NCBI GenBank assembly: GCA_903897145.1
Contig: CAIUAN010000018.1
Location: forward strand, 114,889-178,888
Direction of reading: 5' to 3'
Source of the DNA: an uncultured Bacteroidia bacterium
GTDB lineage: Bacteria; Bacteroidota; Bacteroidia; Bacteroidales; Prolixibacteraceae
DNA length: 64,000 nt
Shown here: in pieces, positions 1 through 9,461 of the stretch
How the letters are laid out: each line of letters begins with the position of its first letter
How positions within the stretch are numbered: the stretch's first letter is position 1
The notes under the pieces: generated by a model
Told to the model about the DNA's origin: nothing
Seen by the model: the letters and a program-made list of their open reading frames with translations, nothing else
Database searches by the model: none
Translations under genes and position numbers: made by a program

Positions 1-135
1 TTCCTATCGTAGACGGTTTTTTTACAATGAGGCACAACTCGTTTATAGGTCTGTTGAAGTCAGTTGTATGCACCATATTTAGGGTGAATAGGCCTGTAAA
101 GGTGTCATTCTTATTTTAAGGGTGAAAGTAGTGAT
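1..135. other. Left-edge non-coding flank of the recombinase
   Basis: This is the flank 3' of the minus-strand recombinase, and no gene is visible in it. The octamer AGGGTGAA occurs twice (81-88 and 119-126), 38 bases apart in direct orientation. Recombinase target sites often contain short repeats, but these lack the inverted symmetry of a Xer or att core, so I do not call an attachment site. The region is cut by the window edge. Confidence 0.4.
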
Positions 136-1092
136 TTATTTGTACAAATCATCAAACGGAGACCTGATCTTCTGTATACTCTTCTCCGTTACATGCGTGT
201 ATATTTCGGTCGTCTTGCTGCTTCTGTGACCTAATAATTCCTGAATATACCTTAAATCCGTACCCGACTCTAATAAATGGGTGGCATACGAATGCCGAAG
301 CCAATGTAACGTTACCGGCTTCGATATCCTCGCCTTCCGAAGCGCTATCTTTAAAACACTCTGGATGCTTTTTTCACTATACTGCTCACCCGGATACTGC
401 CCCTCAAATAACCAAACCCTAGGCCGGTAATACCGATAGTATTCCCTCAAAAGCTCAATTAGATTGTCGGAAATAGGCACCACCCGGTCTTTTCTCCCCT
501 TCCCATTAATTATTAATAATAAATGTCGCTTAGAATCGATGTGCACTGGCCTTAAATTTAATAGCTCACCTCGTCTCAACCCACAAGCATAGATTACTGT
601 TAACATCATCCGATGCTTCATGTTTGTTGAGGCCTTTAAAATTAGTCCAACTTCCTCCTTGCTCAGCACGTTCGGTAGCTTGTGCTCATGACGTGGACGA
701 TCTAAATGCTCGGTTATCAATAAGGACCCTCGGATAGTTTTGAAAAATAACTTTGCTGCATTTATTGCCTGGTTCTGGTACGAAAAACTTAGATTCCGAG
801 GAATCATGTATGAATTAACAAATTGCCGCATGTCATTATTCGTCGCTTCTGAACTAGTCTTTGGCTTGATAAACCTAAGAAATGTTGTGATCGCCATGAT
901 ATACGTCTTCACCGTAGAGTCACTATATCTCTTTTGCTCCATCCATTGCTTAAATGTTGCGATTTCCTGAAGAGTGTCAAAATCTAATGTGGGCAAGGAA
1001 TGACTAACTGCTAGGTTTTTGGGTTCTTCATTTGATGAAGAATCAAGCATCGTATTAACCAATTCTTTTGACTTGATTCTCAGAGTTGCCAT
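136..1092 (-). CDS. Solitary tyrosine recombinase/integrase (XerC/D-like)
   Basis: This 318-residue protein belongs to the phage-integrase (tyrosine recombinase) family and would cut and rejoin DNA through a 3'-phosphotyrosine intermediate. An N-terminal SAM-like core-binding domain (about residues 45-125) is followed by the catalytic domain. The full catalytic set is visible: Arg in CGLRRGE, Lys in GKGRKDR, His/Arg in HWLRHSYATH, His in LLGHRSS and Tyr in IYTHV, so the enzyme is probably active. It lacks the extra helix that marks integron IntI proteins. The family is known in Bacteroidota as stand-alone genes and as partners of some IS91-like elements. No transposase, phage gene or tRNA target is visible here, so the substrate is unknown. 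It is divergent from the ilv operon. Family certain, role unknown. Confidence 0.9.
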   Translation of the reverse strand: MATLRIKSKELVNTMLDSSSNEEPKNLAVSHSLPTLDFDTLQEIATFKQWMEQKRYSDSTVKTYIMAITTFLRFIKPKTSSEATNNDMRQFVNSYMIPRNLSFSYQNQAINAAKLFFKTIRGSLLITEHLDRPRHEHKLPNVLSKEEVGLILKASTNMKHRMMLTVIYACGLRRGELLNLRPVHIDSKRHLLLIINGKGRKDRVVPISDNLIELLREYYRYYRPRVWLFEGQYPGEQYSEKSIQSVLKIALRKARISKPVTLHWLRHSYATHLLESGTDLRYIQELLGHRSSKTTEIYTHVTEKSIQKIRSPFDDLYK

Positions 1093-1476
1093 CTATTGAA
1101 AGTTGAATTCTTGTGACCTACTCACTGAGCGGCGAACCTGAACTCAGTTAAAAGTCTGTACAATAGCTAGTTGATTAGATCTTGTTGGGCAATTGATTCC
1201 GTTGTGCTTCGACTTTTATTGTTGAGGTTTTAGTCCCTTGATTAGCTGATTACTTAAACCTATTAAATATACCACTTTAAAAACTCGAAATTCTCAAATA
1301 ATAGCAAAATGATTAAATAGATGTCGAATTGACTGAAAAAAATCAAAATTGCTTACGAATTTATTTTGCGGTCAGAATATTATTCTTAATTTTGTCGTCA
1401 AGTTTAGAATTAACACACTTAAAAAGCGTTGTGATTGAACAAAATAAACTTGATTATCGTTATCTGTTAAAAAAGA
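1093..1476. other. Intergenic region between recombinase and ilv leader
   Basis: A 384-base AT-rich stretch between divergent genes with no protein gene. Its right part carries the candidate ilv promoter (1365-1394), and the transcribed leader would begin near 1400. The left two thirds hold no clear promoter for the recombinase in the TAnnTTTG form and no strong hairpin that I can see. Confidence 0.5.
1365..1394 (+). promoter_or_regulatory. Candidate promoter of the ilv-leu operon
   Basis: A -7 element TAATTTTG (1387-1394) matches the Bacteroidota consensus TAnnTTTG. A TTTG (1365-1368) lies 18 bases upstream, close to the usual 19-21 spacing of the -33 box. Transcription would start near 1400, leaving about 75 bases before the leader peptide. 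The match is seen directly; its activity is inferred. Confidence 0.55.
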
Positions 1477-1542
1477 ATGAAAAACATACTTTCACATAAC
1501 CTTCTACTCGTGGTCATCCTAATTCTCGTCTATCCAGGCTGA
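1477..1542 (+). CDS. ilvL: Branched-chain leader peptide (ilvL-like)
   Basis: A 21-codon open frame, too short for ordinary gene callers, sits 88 bases upstream of ilvD. Codons 9-18 are ten consecutive branched-chain codons reading LLLVVILILV, and further Ile and Leu codons occur at positions 4 and 5. The frame ends with TGA at 1540-1542. Such a run directly before a dihydroxy-acid dehydratase gene, followed by mutually exclusive RNA hairpins, is the hallmark of ribosome-mediated attenuation of ilv/leu operons, best known in enterobacteria. The product would have no function of its own; its translation speed reports the level of charged Leu, Val and Ile tRNA. The symbol is used by analogy of role, not homology. 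Confidence 0.88.
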   Translation: MKNILSHNLLLVVILILVYPG

Positions 1543-1587
1543 GGAAGGTTTACTATTTGTATGATGAAACATATAAAAGCCTTTCTC
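1498..1587 (+). promoter_or_regulatory. Attenuator: protector (1:2) and antiterminator (2:3) hairpins
   Basis: Three segments can pair in alternative ways. Segment 1 (1498-1509, AACCTTC then CTC after a two-base bulge) pairs with segment 2 (1541-1550, GAGGAAGGTT) over 10 base pairs. Segment 2 (1541-1551) can instead pair without interruption over 11 base pairs, two of them G-U, with segment 3 (1577-1587), which is the 5' arm of the terminator. A ribosome stalled in the Leu/Val/Ile run would cover segment 1 and free segment 2 to sequester segment 3, allowing read-through. A ribosome at the stop codon (1540-1542) would cover segment 2 and let the terminator form. Without translation, hairpin 1:2 also favours termination. 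The pairings are seen in the sequence; the mechanism is inferred from the classic model. Confidence 0.82.
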
Positions 1588-1610
1588 AAAACCGAGAAGG
1601 GCTTTTTTTT
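1575..1610 (+). terminator. Intrinsic attenuator terminator upstream of ilvD
   Basis: A 13-base-pair stem (1575-1587 with 1594-1606, one G-U pair) closes a six-base loop, and the following T run extends to 1610. It lies between the leader peptide and ilvD on the coding strand, so it must be regulated to allow expression of the operon. It is segment 3:4 of the attenuator. Confidence 0.9.
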
Positions 1611-1629
1611 AAATTGAAATTTTAAGACT

Positions 1630-3462
1630 ATGAAGTTTAATCTTAGAAGCGAAACAACAACAATGGGTCGTCGAATGGCAGGGGCTCGTAGCCTCTGGAG
1701 AGCTAATGGAATGAAAGAAGAACATTTCGGGAAACCTCTAATCGCCATCGTTAACTCCTTTACTCAATTTGTACCCGGTCATGCCCATTTGCATGATATC
1801 GGACAAATGGTGAAGGGTCTAATCGAGAAAGAGGGTTGCTTCGCAGCCGAATTTAATACCATCGCCATCGATGACGGTATCGCCATGGGTCACGATGGGA
1901 TGCTATACTCGCTTCCATCACGCGACCTGATCGCCGATAGCGTCGAATATATGATCAATGGTCATAAAGCCGATGCGATGATTTGCATCTCGAACTGCGA
2001 CAAGATAACTCCGGGCATGCTGATGGCTGCCATGCGACTTAACATCCCTTGTATCTTCGTCTCGGGTGGTCCGATGGAAGCTGGCGTAGTCGATGGTAAA
2101 AAATACGACCTTGTCGATGCAATGGTGATGGCTGCCGATCCTTCGGTAGACGAAAAATTGCTTCTTCAAGTCGAACAAGATGCTTGTCCAACCTGTGGCT
2201 CATGCTCTGGTATGTTCACCGCTAACTCGATGAACTGCCTTACTGAAGCGTTAGGCCTTTCACTTCCCGGTAACGGAACGGTTGTGGCTACACACTCCAA
2301 CAGAAAGAAACTTTTCGAAAAAGCGGCTAAACGCTTAATCGAGATCACTGTTGACTATTATAAAAATGGGAACGAAAGTGTGCTGCCTCGTGCAATCGCT
2401 TCTCGCGCTGCCTTTATGAACTCCATGACACTCGATATCGCGATGGGCGGATCAACCAATACGGTGTTGCATATGTTGGCCGTCGCTCATGAAGCGGGCG
2501 TCAACTTTACCATGAAAGATATTGATAACTTATCGAGAAAAGTTCCTTGTATCTGCAAGGTATCTCCTAACTCTCACTACCACATCCAAGATGTAAATCG
2601 CGCTGGTGGTATCATGGGTATCTTGGGGGAACTCGAAAGAGGCGGGCTACTTGACACTTCGGTGTCGCGTGTGACTGAAGGGACACTTGGTGAGGCTATT
2701 AAAGCTTGGGATCTTCTTCGCTCTACCGCAGTGGATGATGCTAAAAATGTATATGGTTCGGCCCCTGGAAATATTGGTCGAAATTTAGTGATGGGTTCTC
2801 AAAGTGCAATCTTTGCTGAATTTGATCTTGATCGTGAGAAAGGGTGTATCCGTAGTGTGGAGAATGCCTATACCAAAGAGGGTGGTCTTGCTATTCTTTA
2901 TGGCAATATTGCCCGTAAAGGGTGCATTGTTAAAACGGCAGGTGTTGATCCTTCGGTATTTCAATTTAGTGGTGTAGCGCGAGTCTATGAGTCGCAAGAT
3001 GATGCCTGTGAAGGGATCCTTAAACGCCAAGTTAAAGCTGGAGAGGTGGTGATCATCCGTTACGAAGGTCCGAAAGGTGGACCAGGAATGCAGGAGATGC
3101 TTTATCCAACTTCTTATCTTAAAGCTTCAAAGCTTGATAAGGTGTGTGCGTTACTTACCGACGGACGATTCTCTGGAGGGACTTCAGGGTTGTCAATTGG
3201 TCACGTGTCTCCTGAAGCAGCAGCTGGAGGAGAGATCGCACTTGTTCAAGATGGCGATCGCATTGACATTGATATTTCACAACGTAAAATAGAATTAATC
3301 ATCTCAGATCAAGAGCTGGAAGCACGTAAGAAAGCAGAAGAGGCGAGAGGTAAGATGGCTTATCAGCCTGCAAATAGAACTAGAATAATCAGCAAAGCCT
3401 TAAAAGCTTATGCTAGCCTTGTGGCTTCGGCAGATATGGGTGCAGTACGTATTATAGACTAA
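1630..3462 (+). CDS. ilvD: Dihydroxy-acid dehydratase
   Basis: Dehydrates 2,3-dihydroxy-isovalerate and 2,3-dihydroxy-3-methylvalerate to the keto-acids of valine and isoleucine, in the cytoplasm. At 610 residues it matches the length of E. coli IlvD (616) and resembles it closely throughout. Iron-sulfur and metal motifs are visible: NCDKITPG with Cys123 and Lys125, [12 protein letters not shown] with Cys186, Cys189 and Cys192, and the Asp81-Asp82 pair in [10 protein letters not shown]. The segment FTQFVPGH near residue 45 is as in the enterobacterial enzyme. The ATG lies 20 bases after the attenuator's T run. It is the first structural gene of the operon, with ilvB starting 15 bases downstream. 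Confidence 0.97.
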   Translation: MKFNLRSETTTMGRRMAGARSLWRANGMKEEHFGKPLIAIVNSFTQFVPGHAHLHDIGQMVKGLIEKEGCFAAEFNTIAIDDGIAMGHDGMLYSLPSRDLIADSVEYMINGHKADAMICISNCDKITPGMLMAAMRLNIPCIFVSGGPMEAGVVDGKKYDLVDAMVMAADPSVDEKLLLQVEQDACPTCGSCSGMFTANSMNCLTEALGLSLPGNGTVVATHSNRKKLFEKAAKRLIEITVDYYKNGNESVLPRAIASRAAFMNSMTLDIAMGGSTNTVLHMLAVAHEAGVNFTMKDIDNLSRKVPCICKVSPNSHYHIQDVNRAGGIMGILGELERGGLLDTSVSRVTEGTLGEAIKAWDLLRSTAVDDAKNVYGSAPGNIGRNLVMGSQSAIFAEFDLDREKGCIRSVENAYTKEGGLAILYGNIARKGCIVKTAGVDPSVFQFSGVARVYESQDDACEGILKRQVKAGEVVIIRYEGPKGGPGMQEMLYPTSYLKASKLDKVCALLTDGRFSGGTSGLSIGHVSPEAAAGGEIALVQDGDRIDIDISQRKIELIISDQELEARKKAEEARGKMAYQPANRTRIISKALKAYASLVASADMGAVRIID

Positions 3463-3477
3463 ATAATTTCAGAAGAT

Positions 3478-5205
3478 ATGACAACAAGTTCAAACGACAA
3501 AACAACAGAGATTACTGGTTCAGAAGCGGTAATTCGCTCGCTGATCGCTGAAGGCGTAGACCTGGTTTGGGGCTATCCTGGTGGTGCGATCATGCCAATA
3601 TATGATGCTTTATTTGATTATCAAGATCAGCTAAGACATGTGCTTGCGCGTCATGAGCAAGGTGCTATTCATGCCGCTCAAGGGTATGCGCGAGTAACTG
3701 GTAAAGTGGGTGTTTGTATGGCGACTTCAGGTCCAGGTGCAACAAATCTAGTAACCGGCATTGCAGATGCGTTAATCGATTCAACACCATTGGTTTGTAT
3801 TACAGGACAGGTAATCTCAAGCTTATTGGGAACCGATGCGTTTCAAGAGTCTGATGTGATCGGTATTACTATGCCAATCACGAAGTGGAATTATCAAGTT
3901 ACGTGCGCCGAAGAGATTCCTGAAGCCATTGCTAAGGCATTTCATATTGCATCAACTGGACGACCAGGACCAGTGCTTTTAGATATCACTAAAGATGCTC
4001 AGTTTTCAAAACTGAACTATTCATACCAGAAATGTACCAAGATTCGTTCGTATGTTCCTGAATATCCATCTGATAAAATTGCGATTGCCAAGGCTGCGCA
4101 AATGATCAACCAAGCGAAGAAACCTTTCTTGCTTTATGGTCAAGGTGTAATGCTTTCAAGCGGCGAGCAAGAATTGATCAAGTTCTTGGAGAAATCTGGT
4201 ATTCCAGCCGCTGGAACCTTGTTAGGTTTATCCGCAATTCCAACCGATCATCCCAACAATATGGGTATGTTGGGAATGCATGGAAACTATGGTCCGAACA
4301 TTAAGACCAATGCTTGTGATGTATTGATTGCTGTCGGTATGCGTTTCGATGACCGTGTAACGGGTAATACTCAGACTTATGCTAAACAGGCTAAGATCAT
4401 TCATATTGAGATTGATCCAGCCGAAATAGATAAAAATATTAAAACCGATGTGGCTGTCATTGGTGATGCTAAGCATACGTTAGCTCTCCTTTATGATCTA
4501 GTCGAGAAGAAGCAATATCCAGAATGGTTAGCTGAATTTAAAGCTGCGGATGAGATCGAAAACAGAAAAGTTGTAAATGCTGAACTGAATCCAACAAAGC
4601 CTGGTTTAACCATGGCTGAAGTGGTTCGCATGACTGCTGATATTACCAAGGATAATGCAATTGTCATTACCGATGTGGGTCAAAATCAAATGGCTGCTGC
4701 TCGTTATTCTAAGTTTGTGGGTTCTCGCTCATGGGTGACCTCTGGTGGACTTGGAACGATGGGTTTTGGTCTTCCTGCAGCGATGGGTGCTGCCATGGGT
4801 GCACCTGACCGCGATATTGTTATCTTTACCGGCGATGGTGGAATGCAAATGACCCTTCAAGAGTTGGGTACCATTGCACAAGAAAATTTAGCTGTTAAAA
4901 CAGTCATTTTGAATAACCATTTCTTGGGAATGGTTCGTCAATGGCAAGAGCTGTTTTTCGAAAAAAGATATTCATTCACAGAGATCTTAAGTCCTGATTT
5001 CGTTAAGGTTGCAGATGCTTATGGTATCCCTGGGGCTGTAGTTCACACCCGCGAGGAACTTGAACCTGCCATGAGGAAGATGATCGCTCATAAAGGACCA
5101 TACTTACTTGAGGTAATGATCGAGAAAGAGGATAATATCTTCCCGATGGTACCGGCAGGAAAATCAGTTGCAGAGATCATTTTAAGCTCTGATGAGTTGA
5201 AATAA
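3478..5205 (+). CDS. ilvB: Acetolactate synthase large (catalytic) subunit
   Basis: Condenses two pyruvates to acetolactate (valine/leucine route), or pyruvate and 2-oxobutyrate to acetohydroxybutyrate (isoleucine route), using thiamine diphosphate. The 575-residue protein has the expected N-terminal TPP-binding domain with catalytic Glu60 in [10 protein letters not shown], a central FAD-type domain, and the C-terminal TPP/Mg motif running from GDGG (about residue 453) to NNHFLGM (about residue 480). It is followed 36 bases later by the regulatory subunit gene. No anomalies are seen. Confidence 0.97.
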   Translation: MTTSSNDKTTEITGSEAVIRSLIAEGVDLVWGYPGGAIMPIYDALFDYQDQLRHVLARHEQGAIHAAQGYARVTGKVGVCMATSGPGATNLVTGIADALIDSTPLVCITGQVISSLLGTDAFQESDVIGITMPITKWNYQVTCAEEIPEAIAKAFHIASTGRPGPVLLDITKDAQFSKLNYSYQKCTKIRSYVPEYPSDKIAIAKAAQMINQAKKPFLLYGQGVMLSSGEQELIKFLEKSGIPAAGTLLGLSAIPTDHPNNMGMLGMHGNYGPNIKTNACDVLIAVGMRFDDRVTGNTQTYAKQAKIIHIEIDPAEIDKNIKTDVAVIGDAKHTLALLYDLVEKKQYPEWLAEFKAADEIENRKVVNAELNPTKPGLTMAEVVRMTADITKDNAIVITDVGQNQMAAARYSKFVGSRSWVTSGGLGTMGFGLPAAMGAAMGAPDRDIVIFTGDGGMQMTLQELGTIAQENLAVKTVILNNHFLGMVRQWQELFFEKRYSFTEILSPDFVKVADAYGIPGAVVHTREELEPAMRKMIAHKGPYLLEVMIEKEDNIFPMVPAGKSVAEIILSSDELK

Positions 5206-5241
5206 GTGTTTTCGAATCAGGAATAACTAAAAAATAGTACG

Positions 5242-5799
5242 ATGAAACAAGAATATATTATCACAGCCTACAGCGAAAACCATATTGGTTTGCTTAATCG
5301 GATTACCATTATCTTTACACGTCGTAAAGTGAATATTGAGAGCTTAACTGTTTCTGAATCTGCGTTAAAAGGGATCAGTAAATTTACAATCGTTGTCAAT
5401 GAAACAACCGATAAGGTGATTAACATTGTGAAGCAAATCGACAAGCAGATTGAGGTACTTAAGGCATTTTACAACACTGACGATGAGATGATCTCTCAAG
5501 AGATTGCCCTTTATAAAGTTTCGACTAGTGCTTTGATGGAGAGTGATCAGATTGAGAAACTTATCCGCTCACACAATGCTCGTATCCTAGAGATCACTAA
5601 AGAATATACCGTCATTGAAAAGACTGGGCATAAAGAAGAGACGCAAGAGCTTTTCGAAGGTCTTAACTCATTTGGCGTTTTGCAATTTATCCGTTCGGGA
5701 AGAATCGCAATCACTCGCTCTCCGATCGAACGTTTATCTGAATTCTTAAAGGAGCGCGACTCGCTTTTTGATGCGATCGAAGCGAAAAAAAATAGTTAA
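5242..5799 (+). CDS. ilvN: Acetolactate synthase small (regulatory) subunit
   Basis: The 185-residue regulatory partner of IlvB. The N-terminal ACT domain (about residues 1-75) begins with the family-typical pattern of a short strand, then [10 protein letters not shown] and the RRKVNIESL segment. It is followed by the C-terminal domain that contacts the catalytic subunit. ACT domains of this family bind valine for feedback inhibition; that is family knowledge and not shown by the sequence. The length is typical of the long IlvN/IlvH type rather than the short E. coli IlvN or IlvM. It is encoded in the operon immediately after ilvB. Confidence 0.95.
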   Translation: MKQEYIITAYSENHIGLLNRITIIFTRRKVNIESLTVSESALKGISKFTIVVNETTDKVINIVKQIDKQIEVLKAFYNTDDEMISQEIALYKVSTSALMESDQIEKLIRSHNARILEITKEYTVIEKTGHKEETQELFEGLNSFGVLQFIRSGRIAITRSPIERLSEFLKERDSLFDAIEAKKNS

Positions 5800-5843
5800 T
5801 TGGCCTTATTGTAGGGCTTACAAATAGATTAAAATTAGTAGTT

Positions 5844-7364
5844 ATGGATAATAATCGTGTATTTATTTTCGATACCACCTTACGCGACGGCGAGCAGGTT
5901 CCAGGTTGTCAGTTGAATACTATCGAGAAGGTTGAAGTGGCAAAGGTATTGGAGCAATTGGGCGTTGATGTGATTGAAGCAGGATTCCCAATATCTAGTC
6001 CAGGTGATTTTAAGTCCGTTGTGGAAATATCGAAGGCTGTAACTTGGCCGGTGATCTGCGCACTAACTCGTGCTGTAGAGAAAGATATTGATGTAGCTGC
6101 TGAATCCCTGAAATATGCCAAACGCGGTCGTATCCATACCGGTATTGGTACATCGCCGTATCATATCCAATCGAAATTTAATTCGAATCCCGATGCAATT
6201 ATTGAGCGTGCTATTGCTGCCGTAAAATATGCGAAGAAATATGTCGAGGATGTAGAGTTTTACGCTGAAGATGCTGGTCGTTCTGATAATGTGTATTTAG
6301 CACGTGTAGTTGAAGCCGTTATTAAAGCTGGAGCTACCGTGATAAATATTCCAGATACTACTGGTTATTGTTTGCCAAGTCAATATGGTGAAAAGATCAA
6401 ATTCCTAATGGAAAATGTTCCTAATATCCACAAAGCGATCCTCTCGACTCACTGTCATAACGATTTAGGTATGGCAACTGCGAACTCTATTGCTGGGGTT
6501 ATGAATGGAGCTCGCCAGGTGGAGGTAACCATCAATGGTATCGGTGAGCGTGCAGGAAATACAGCACTCGAAGAGGTTGTGATGATCCTTCGCTCTCATA
6601 AAGAGCTTGATTTACATACGAATATCAATTCAAAAAATATTTATAAAACTAGTCGACTAATCTCAAGTTTGATGAATATGCCCGTGCAGGCTAACAAGGC
6701 CATCGTTGGTCGTAATGCTTTTGCACATTCTAGTGGCATTCATCAGGATGGTGTCTTGAAAAATCGTGAGAACTACGAAATCATCGATCCAGTTGAGGTT
6801 GGAATTAGTGAGTCAACGATTGTTTTAACGGCCCGTAGTGGTCGTGCAGCACTTAAGCATCGTCTTGAAATATTAGGTGTTAAACTTGAGAAGGAAAAGT
6901 TAGAAGAAGTTTATGCAGATTTCTTAGCTTTGGCGGACAAGAAAAAAGACATCAAAGAGGATGATTTATTAGTCCTTGTAGGTGATCTTGGCAGGGGTGA
7001 CCGTCGTATTAAACTTGATTTCCTTCAGGTAGTTACGGGCAAAAATCTTGTCCCAATGGCTACCGTTAGTCTGGATATCGCCGGAGAGAAATTCTCGGCT
7101 ACTGAATCAGGAAATGGGCCAATTGACGCCTCTATAAAGGCTGTTAAGAGCATCATTCACCGTAAAGTTAATCTGCAGGAGTTTCTAATTCAGGCGATCA
7201 ACAAGGGTAGTGACGATATTGGGAAGGTGCATATGCAAGTTGAATTTGATGACAATATTTTCAACGGATTTGGTGCCAACACCGATATTATTACCGCTTC
7301 TGTAGAGGCTTTTATTGATGCGATCAATAAAATTGGAAATGCGGAGAAAGCTGCTGCTAAGTGA
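5844..7364 (+). CDS. leuA: 2-isopropylmalate synthase
   Basis: Condenses acetyl-CoA with 2-oxoisovalerate, the first committed step of leucine synthesis. The 506-residue protein has the HMGL-like TIM barrel with [11 protein letters not shown] near residue 11 and the metal-binding [11 protein letters not shown] (HxH near residues 203-205). The NGIGERAGN motif and the linker follow, and the C-terminal LeuA dimer/allosteric domain covers about residues 380-500 with the GNGPIDAS motif. All of these are typical of LeuA rather than homocitrate synthase. It is one of two LeuA-like genes in this operon; the other lies between leuD and leuB. Confidence 0.95.
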   Translation: MDNNRVFIFDTTLRDGEQVPGCQLNTIEKVEVAKVLEQLGVDVIEAGFPISSPGDFKSVVEISKAVTWPVICALTRAVEKDIDVAAESLKYAKRGRIHTGIGTSPYHIQSKFNSNPDAIIERAIAAVKYAKKYVEDVEFYAEDAGRSDNVYLARVVEAVIKAGATVINIPDTTGYCLPSQYGEKIKFLMENVPNIHKAILSTHCHNDLGMATANSIAGVMNGARQVEVTINGIGERAGNTALEEVVMILRSHKELDLHTNINSKNIYKTSRLISSLMNMPVQANKAIVGRNAFAHSSGIHQDGVLKNRENYEIIDPVEVGISESTIVLTARSGRAALKHRLEILGVKLEKEKLEEVYADFLALADKKKDIKEDDLLVLVGDLGRGDRRIKLDFLQVVTGKNLVPMATVSLDIAGEKFSATESGNGPIDASIKAVKSIIHRKVNLQEFLIQAINKGSDDIGKVHMQVEFDDNIFNGFGANTDIITASVEAFIDAINKIGNAEKAAAK

Positions 7365-7415
7365 TTAGCTAAGAATTGAAATGACATCTAAATAATAATC
7401 TTAATTATATTCATT

Positions 7416-8813
7416 TTGGAACCAAAAACACTTTTTGATAAAATCTGGGACGCCCACATTGTTAAGCAGGTGAAAGACGGACCTGATGTACTTTATATTG
7501 ATAGACACTTTATCCATGAGGTAACTAGTCCAGTTGCTTTTTTAGGTTTGAAAAACCGTGGCATGAAGGTGTATAGTCCCAAAAATACTATTGCAACGCC
7601 CGACCATAACGTACCAACGATCAATCAGCATCTTCCGATTAAAGAAGAGCTTTCGCGTGTGCAGGTTGATGCTTTAAAAGCAAATTGTGCCGCTAACGGC
7701 ATCGAATTATATGGTTTAGATCATAAATATCACGGTATCGTTCATATCATTGGTCCTGAGCTTGGGATTACCCAGCCGGGCATGACCATTGTTTGTGGCG
7801 ATAGTCATACCTCTACGCATGGTGCTTTTGGTAGCATCGCTTTTGGCATTGGAACAAGTGAAGTGGAGATGGTTTTTGCGAGCCAGTGTATCCTTCAGCC
7901 GAAACCTAAGAAAATGCGTATCAATGTAGAAGGTGTCTTGCAAAAAGACGTTACTGCAAAAGATATTGCACTTTATTTTATCTCACAGATCTCTACTTCA
8001 GGTGGTACTGGTCATTTTATTGAATTTGCTGGTTCTGCTATTCGTAGCTTATCTATGGAGGGTCGTATGACACTTTGTAATATGAGTATCGAATGTGGTG
8101 CTCGTGGTGGCATGATCGCTCCTGACGAAACAACATTTGAATACATTCATGGTCGTGAGTTTGCGCCTAAAGGTGCCGACTGGGATCAGAAATTAGCCAC
8201 ATGGAAACAGTTGAAGTCTGATGATAACGCTGTTTTTGATGCTGAATATAATTTTAAAGCCTCTGATATTGAGCCAATGATCACCTATGGTACAAATCCA
8301 GGAATGGGTATCGGTGTGAATGGTACTATCCCTACTGGCCAAGGTCTTACTGGTTCTGATCTGATTACTTTTACGAAGTCTTTAGAGTATATGGGTCTTA
8401 ATCCAGGTGATAAGATCAAAGGTAAAAAGATCGACTATGTCTTTATCGGTAGCTGTACCAACGGACGAATTGAAGACTTTAGACTGTTTGCGAACTTTGT
8501 GAAAGGAAAGCAAAAAGCGGAGTCTGTTACGGCTTGGATCGTTCCGGGTTCTAAAAAAGTGGAGCAACAAATTAGAGAAGAAGGTATTGTTGAGATTTTG
8601 GAAGCTGCTGGATTTGCCTTACGTCAACCTGGCTGTTCAGCTTGTTTAGCCATGAATGACGATAAAGTCCCAGAAGGTAAATATGCTGTTTCGACTTCAA
8701 ATCGTAATTTTGAAGGACGACAAGGACCAGGTGCTCGCACGATGTTAGCCAGTCCATTGATGGTTGCTGCAGCAGCAATTACTGGAGTAGTCTCTGATCC
8801 AAGAGATATTTAA
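7416..8813 (+). CDS. leuC: 3-isopropylmalate dehydratase large subunit
   Basis: With LeuD it isomerises 2-isopropylmalate to 3-isopropylmalate through a [4Fe-4S] cluster, and can usually also act on citramalate. The three cluster cysteines are visible: Cys347 in GSCTNGR, and Cys407 and Cys410 in PGCSACLA. The substrate and catalytic motifs [12 protein letters not shown] and [14 protein letters not shown] are present. At 465 residues it is full length. The start is TTG at 7416: it gives the usual N-terminus [10 protein letters not shown], and no ATG or GTG in frame is close by. It lies 51 bases after leuA. Confidence 0.96.
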   Translation: MEPKTLFDKIWDAHIVKQVKDGPDVLYIDRHFIHEVTSPVAFLGLKNRGMKVYSPKNTIATPDHNVPTINQHLPIKEELSRVQVDALKANCAANGIELYGLDHKYHGIVHIIGPELGITQPGMTIVCGDSHTSTHGAFGSIAFGIGTSEVEMVFASQCILQPKPKKMRINVEGVLQKDVTAKDIALYFISQISTSGGTGHFIEFAGSAIRSLSMEGRMTLCNMSIECGARGGMIAPDETTFEYIHGREFAPKGADWDQKLATWKQLKSDDNAVFDAEYNFKASDIEPMITYGTNPGMGIGVNGTIPTGQGLTGSDLITFTKSLEYMGLNPGDKIKGKKIDYVFIGSCTNGRIEDFRLFANFVKGKQKAESVTAWIVPGSKKVEQQIREEGIVEILEAAGFALRQPGCSACLAMNDDKVPEGKYAVSTSNRNFEGRQGPGARTMLASPLMVAAAAITGVVSDPRDI

Positions 8814-8855
8814 GAGTTGATTTAAAGTTAATAACGATATTCAAAAATAGAAGAG

Positions 8856-9443
8856 ATGGCAATAGAAAAATTCCAGAAACTGGTCAGCAGCGTTGTTCCA
8901 CTTCCAATCGAAAATGTGGACACCGACCAGATCATTCCTGCTCGCTTTTTAAAAGCAGTGGAACGTAAAGGTTTTGGAGATAATCTTTTCAGAGATTGGC
9001 GCTATAAAAAAGATGGCTCGCCAAATCCTGATTTTGTGATGAATAACGCACGCTTTAGTGGTAAAATTTTAGTTGCAGGAAAAAATTTCGGCAGTGGATC
9101 AAGTCGCGAGCATGCCGCTTGGGCTGTTTATGATGCAGGATTCCGTGTAGTGGTATCTAGCTTCTTCGCTGATATTTTTAAAAGCAATGTGTTAAATAAT
9201 GGCTTACTGCCTGTTCAAGTTTCAGATCAATTTTTAGCTGAAATTTTCGCAACTGTTGAGGCCGATCCAAAAGCACAATTTGAAGTTGATTTGATTGGTC
9301 AAACAATTGTCAATCTAAAGACAAATTCAACCGAGAACTTTGAGATTAATGCTTATAAAAAAGAGTGCTTGTTGAATGGCTATGATGATATTGACTATTT
9401 AATTAGTCTGAAAGCTGAGATTGCGGCATTTGAAAAAGCTTAA
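8856..9443 (+). CDS. leuD: 3-isopropylmalate dehydratase small subunit
   Basis: The swivel-domain partner of LeuC, 195 residues. The family motifs are visible: [19 protein letters not shown] near the N-terminus, and the [16 protein letters not shown] segment that closes over the substrate. It starts 42 bases after leuC and is followed 18 bases later by the LeuA-like gene. Length and sequence are ordinary for the bacterial LeuD family. Confidence 0.96.
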   Translation: MAIEKFQKLVSSVVPLPIENVDTDQIIPARFLKAVERKGFGDNLFRDWRYKKDGSPNPDFVMNNARFSGKILVAGKNFGSGSSREHAAWAVYDAGFRVVVSSFFADIFKSNVLNNGLLPVQVSDQFLAEIFATVEADPKAQFEVDLIGQTIVNLKTNSTENFEINAYKKECLLNGYDDIDYLISLKAEIAAFEKA

Positions 9444-9461
9444 TTATTCGTAAATTCATCC

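Noticed and set aside
1-135. Integron attC or recombinase target site
   Set aside because: Only an 8-base direct repeat is seen; no imperfect inverted core (RYYYAAC/GTTRRRY) or paired arms are recognisable.
136-1092. Prophage or integrative element
   Set aside because: A single recombinase with no other phage, conjugation or resolvase genes; the rest of the window is housekeeping.
1400-1630. T-box or metabolite riboswitch before ilvD
   Set aside because: No T-box sequence or known riboswitch core is seen, and the leader peptide with alternative hairpins explains the region better.
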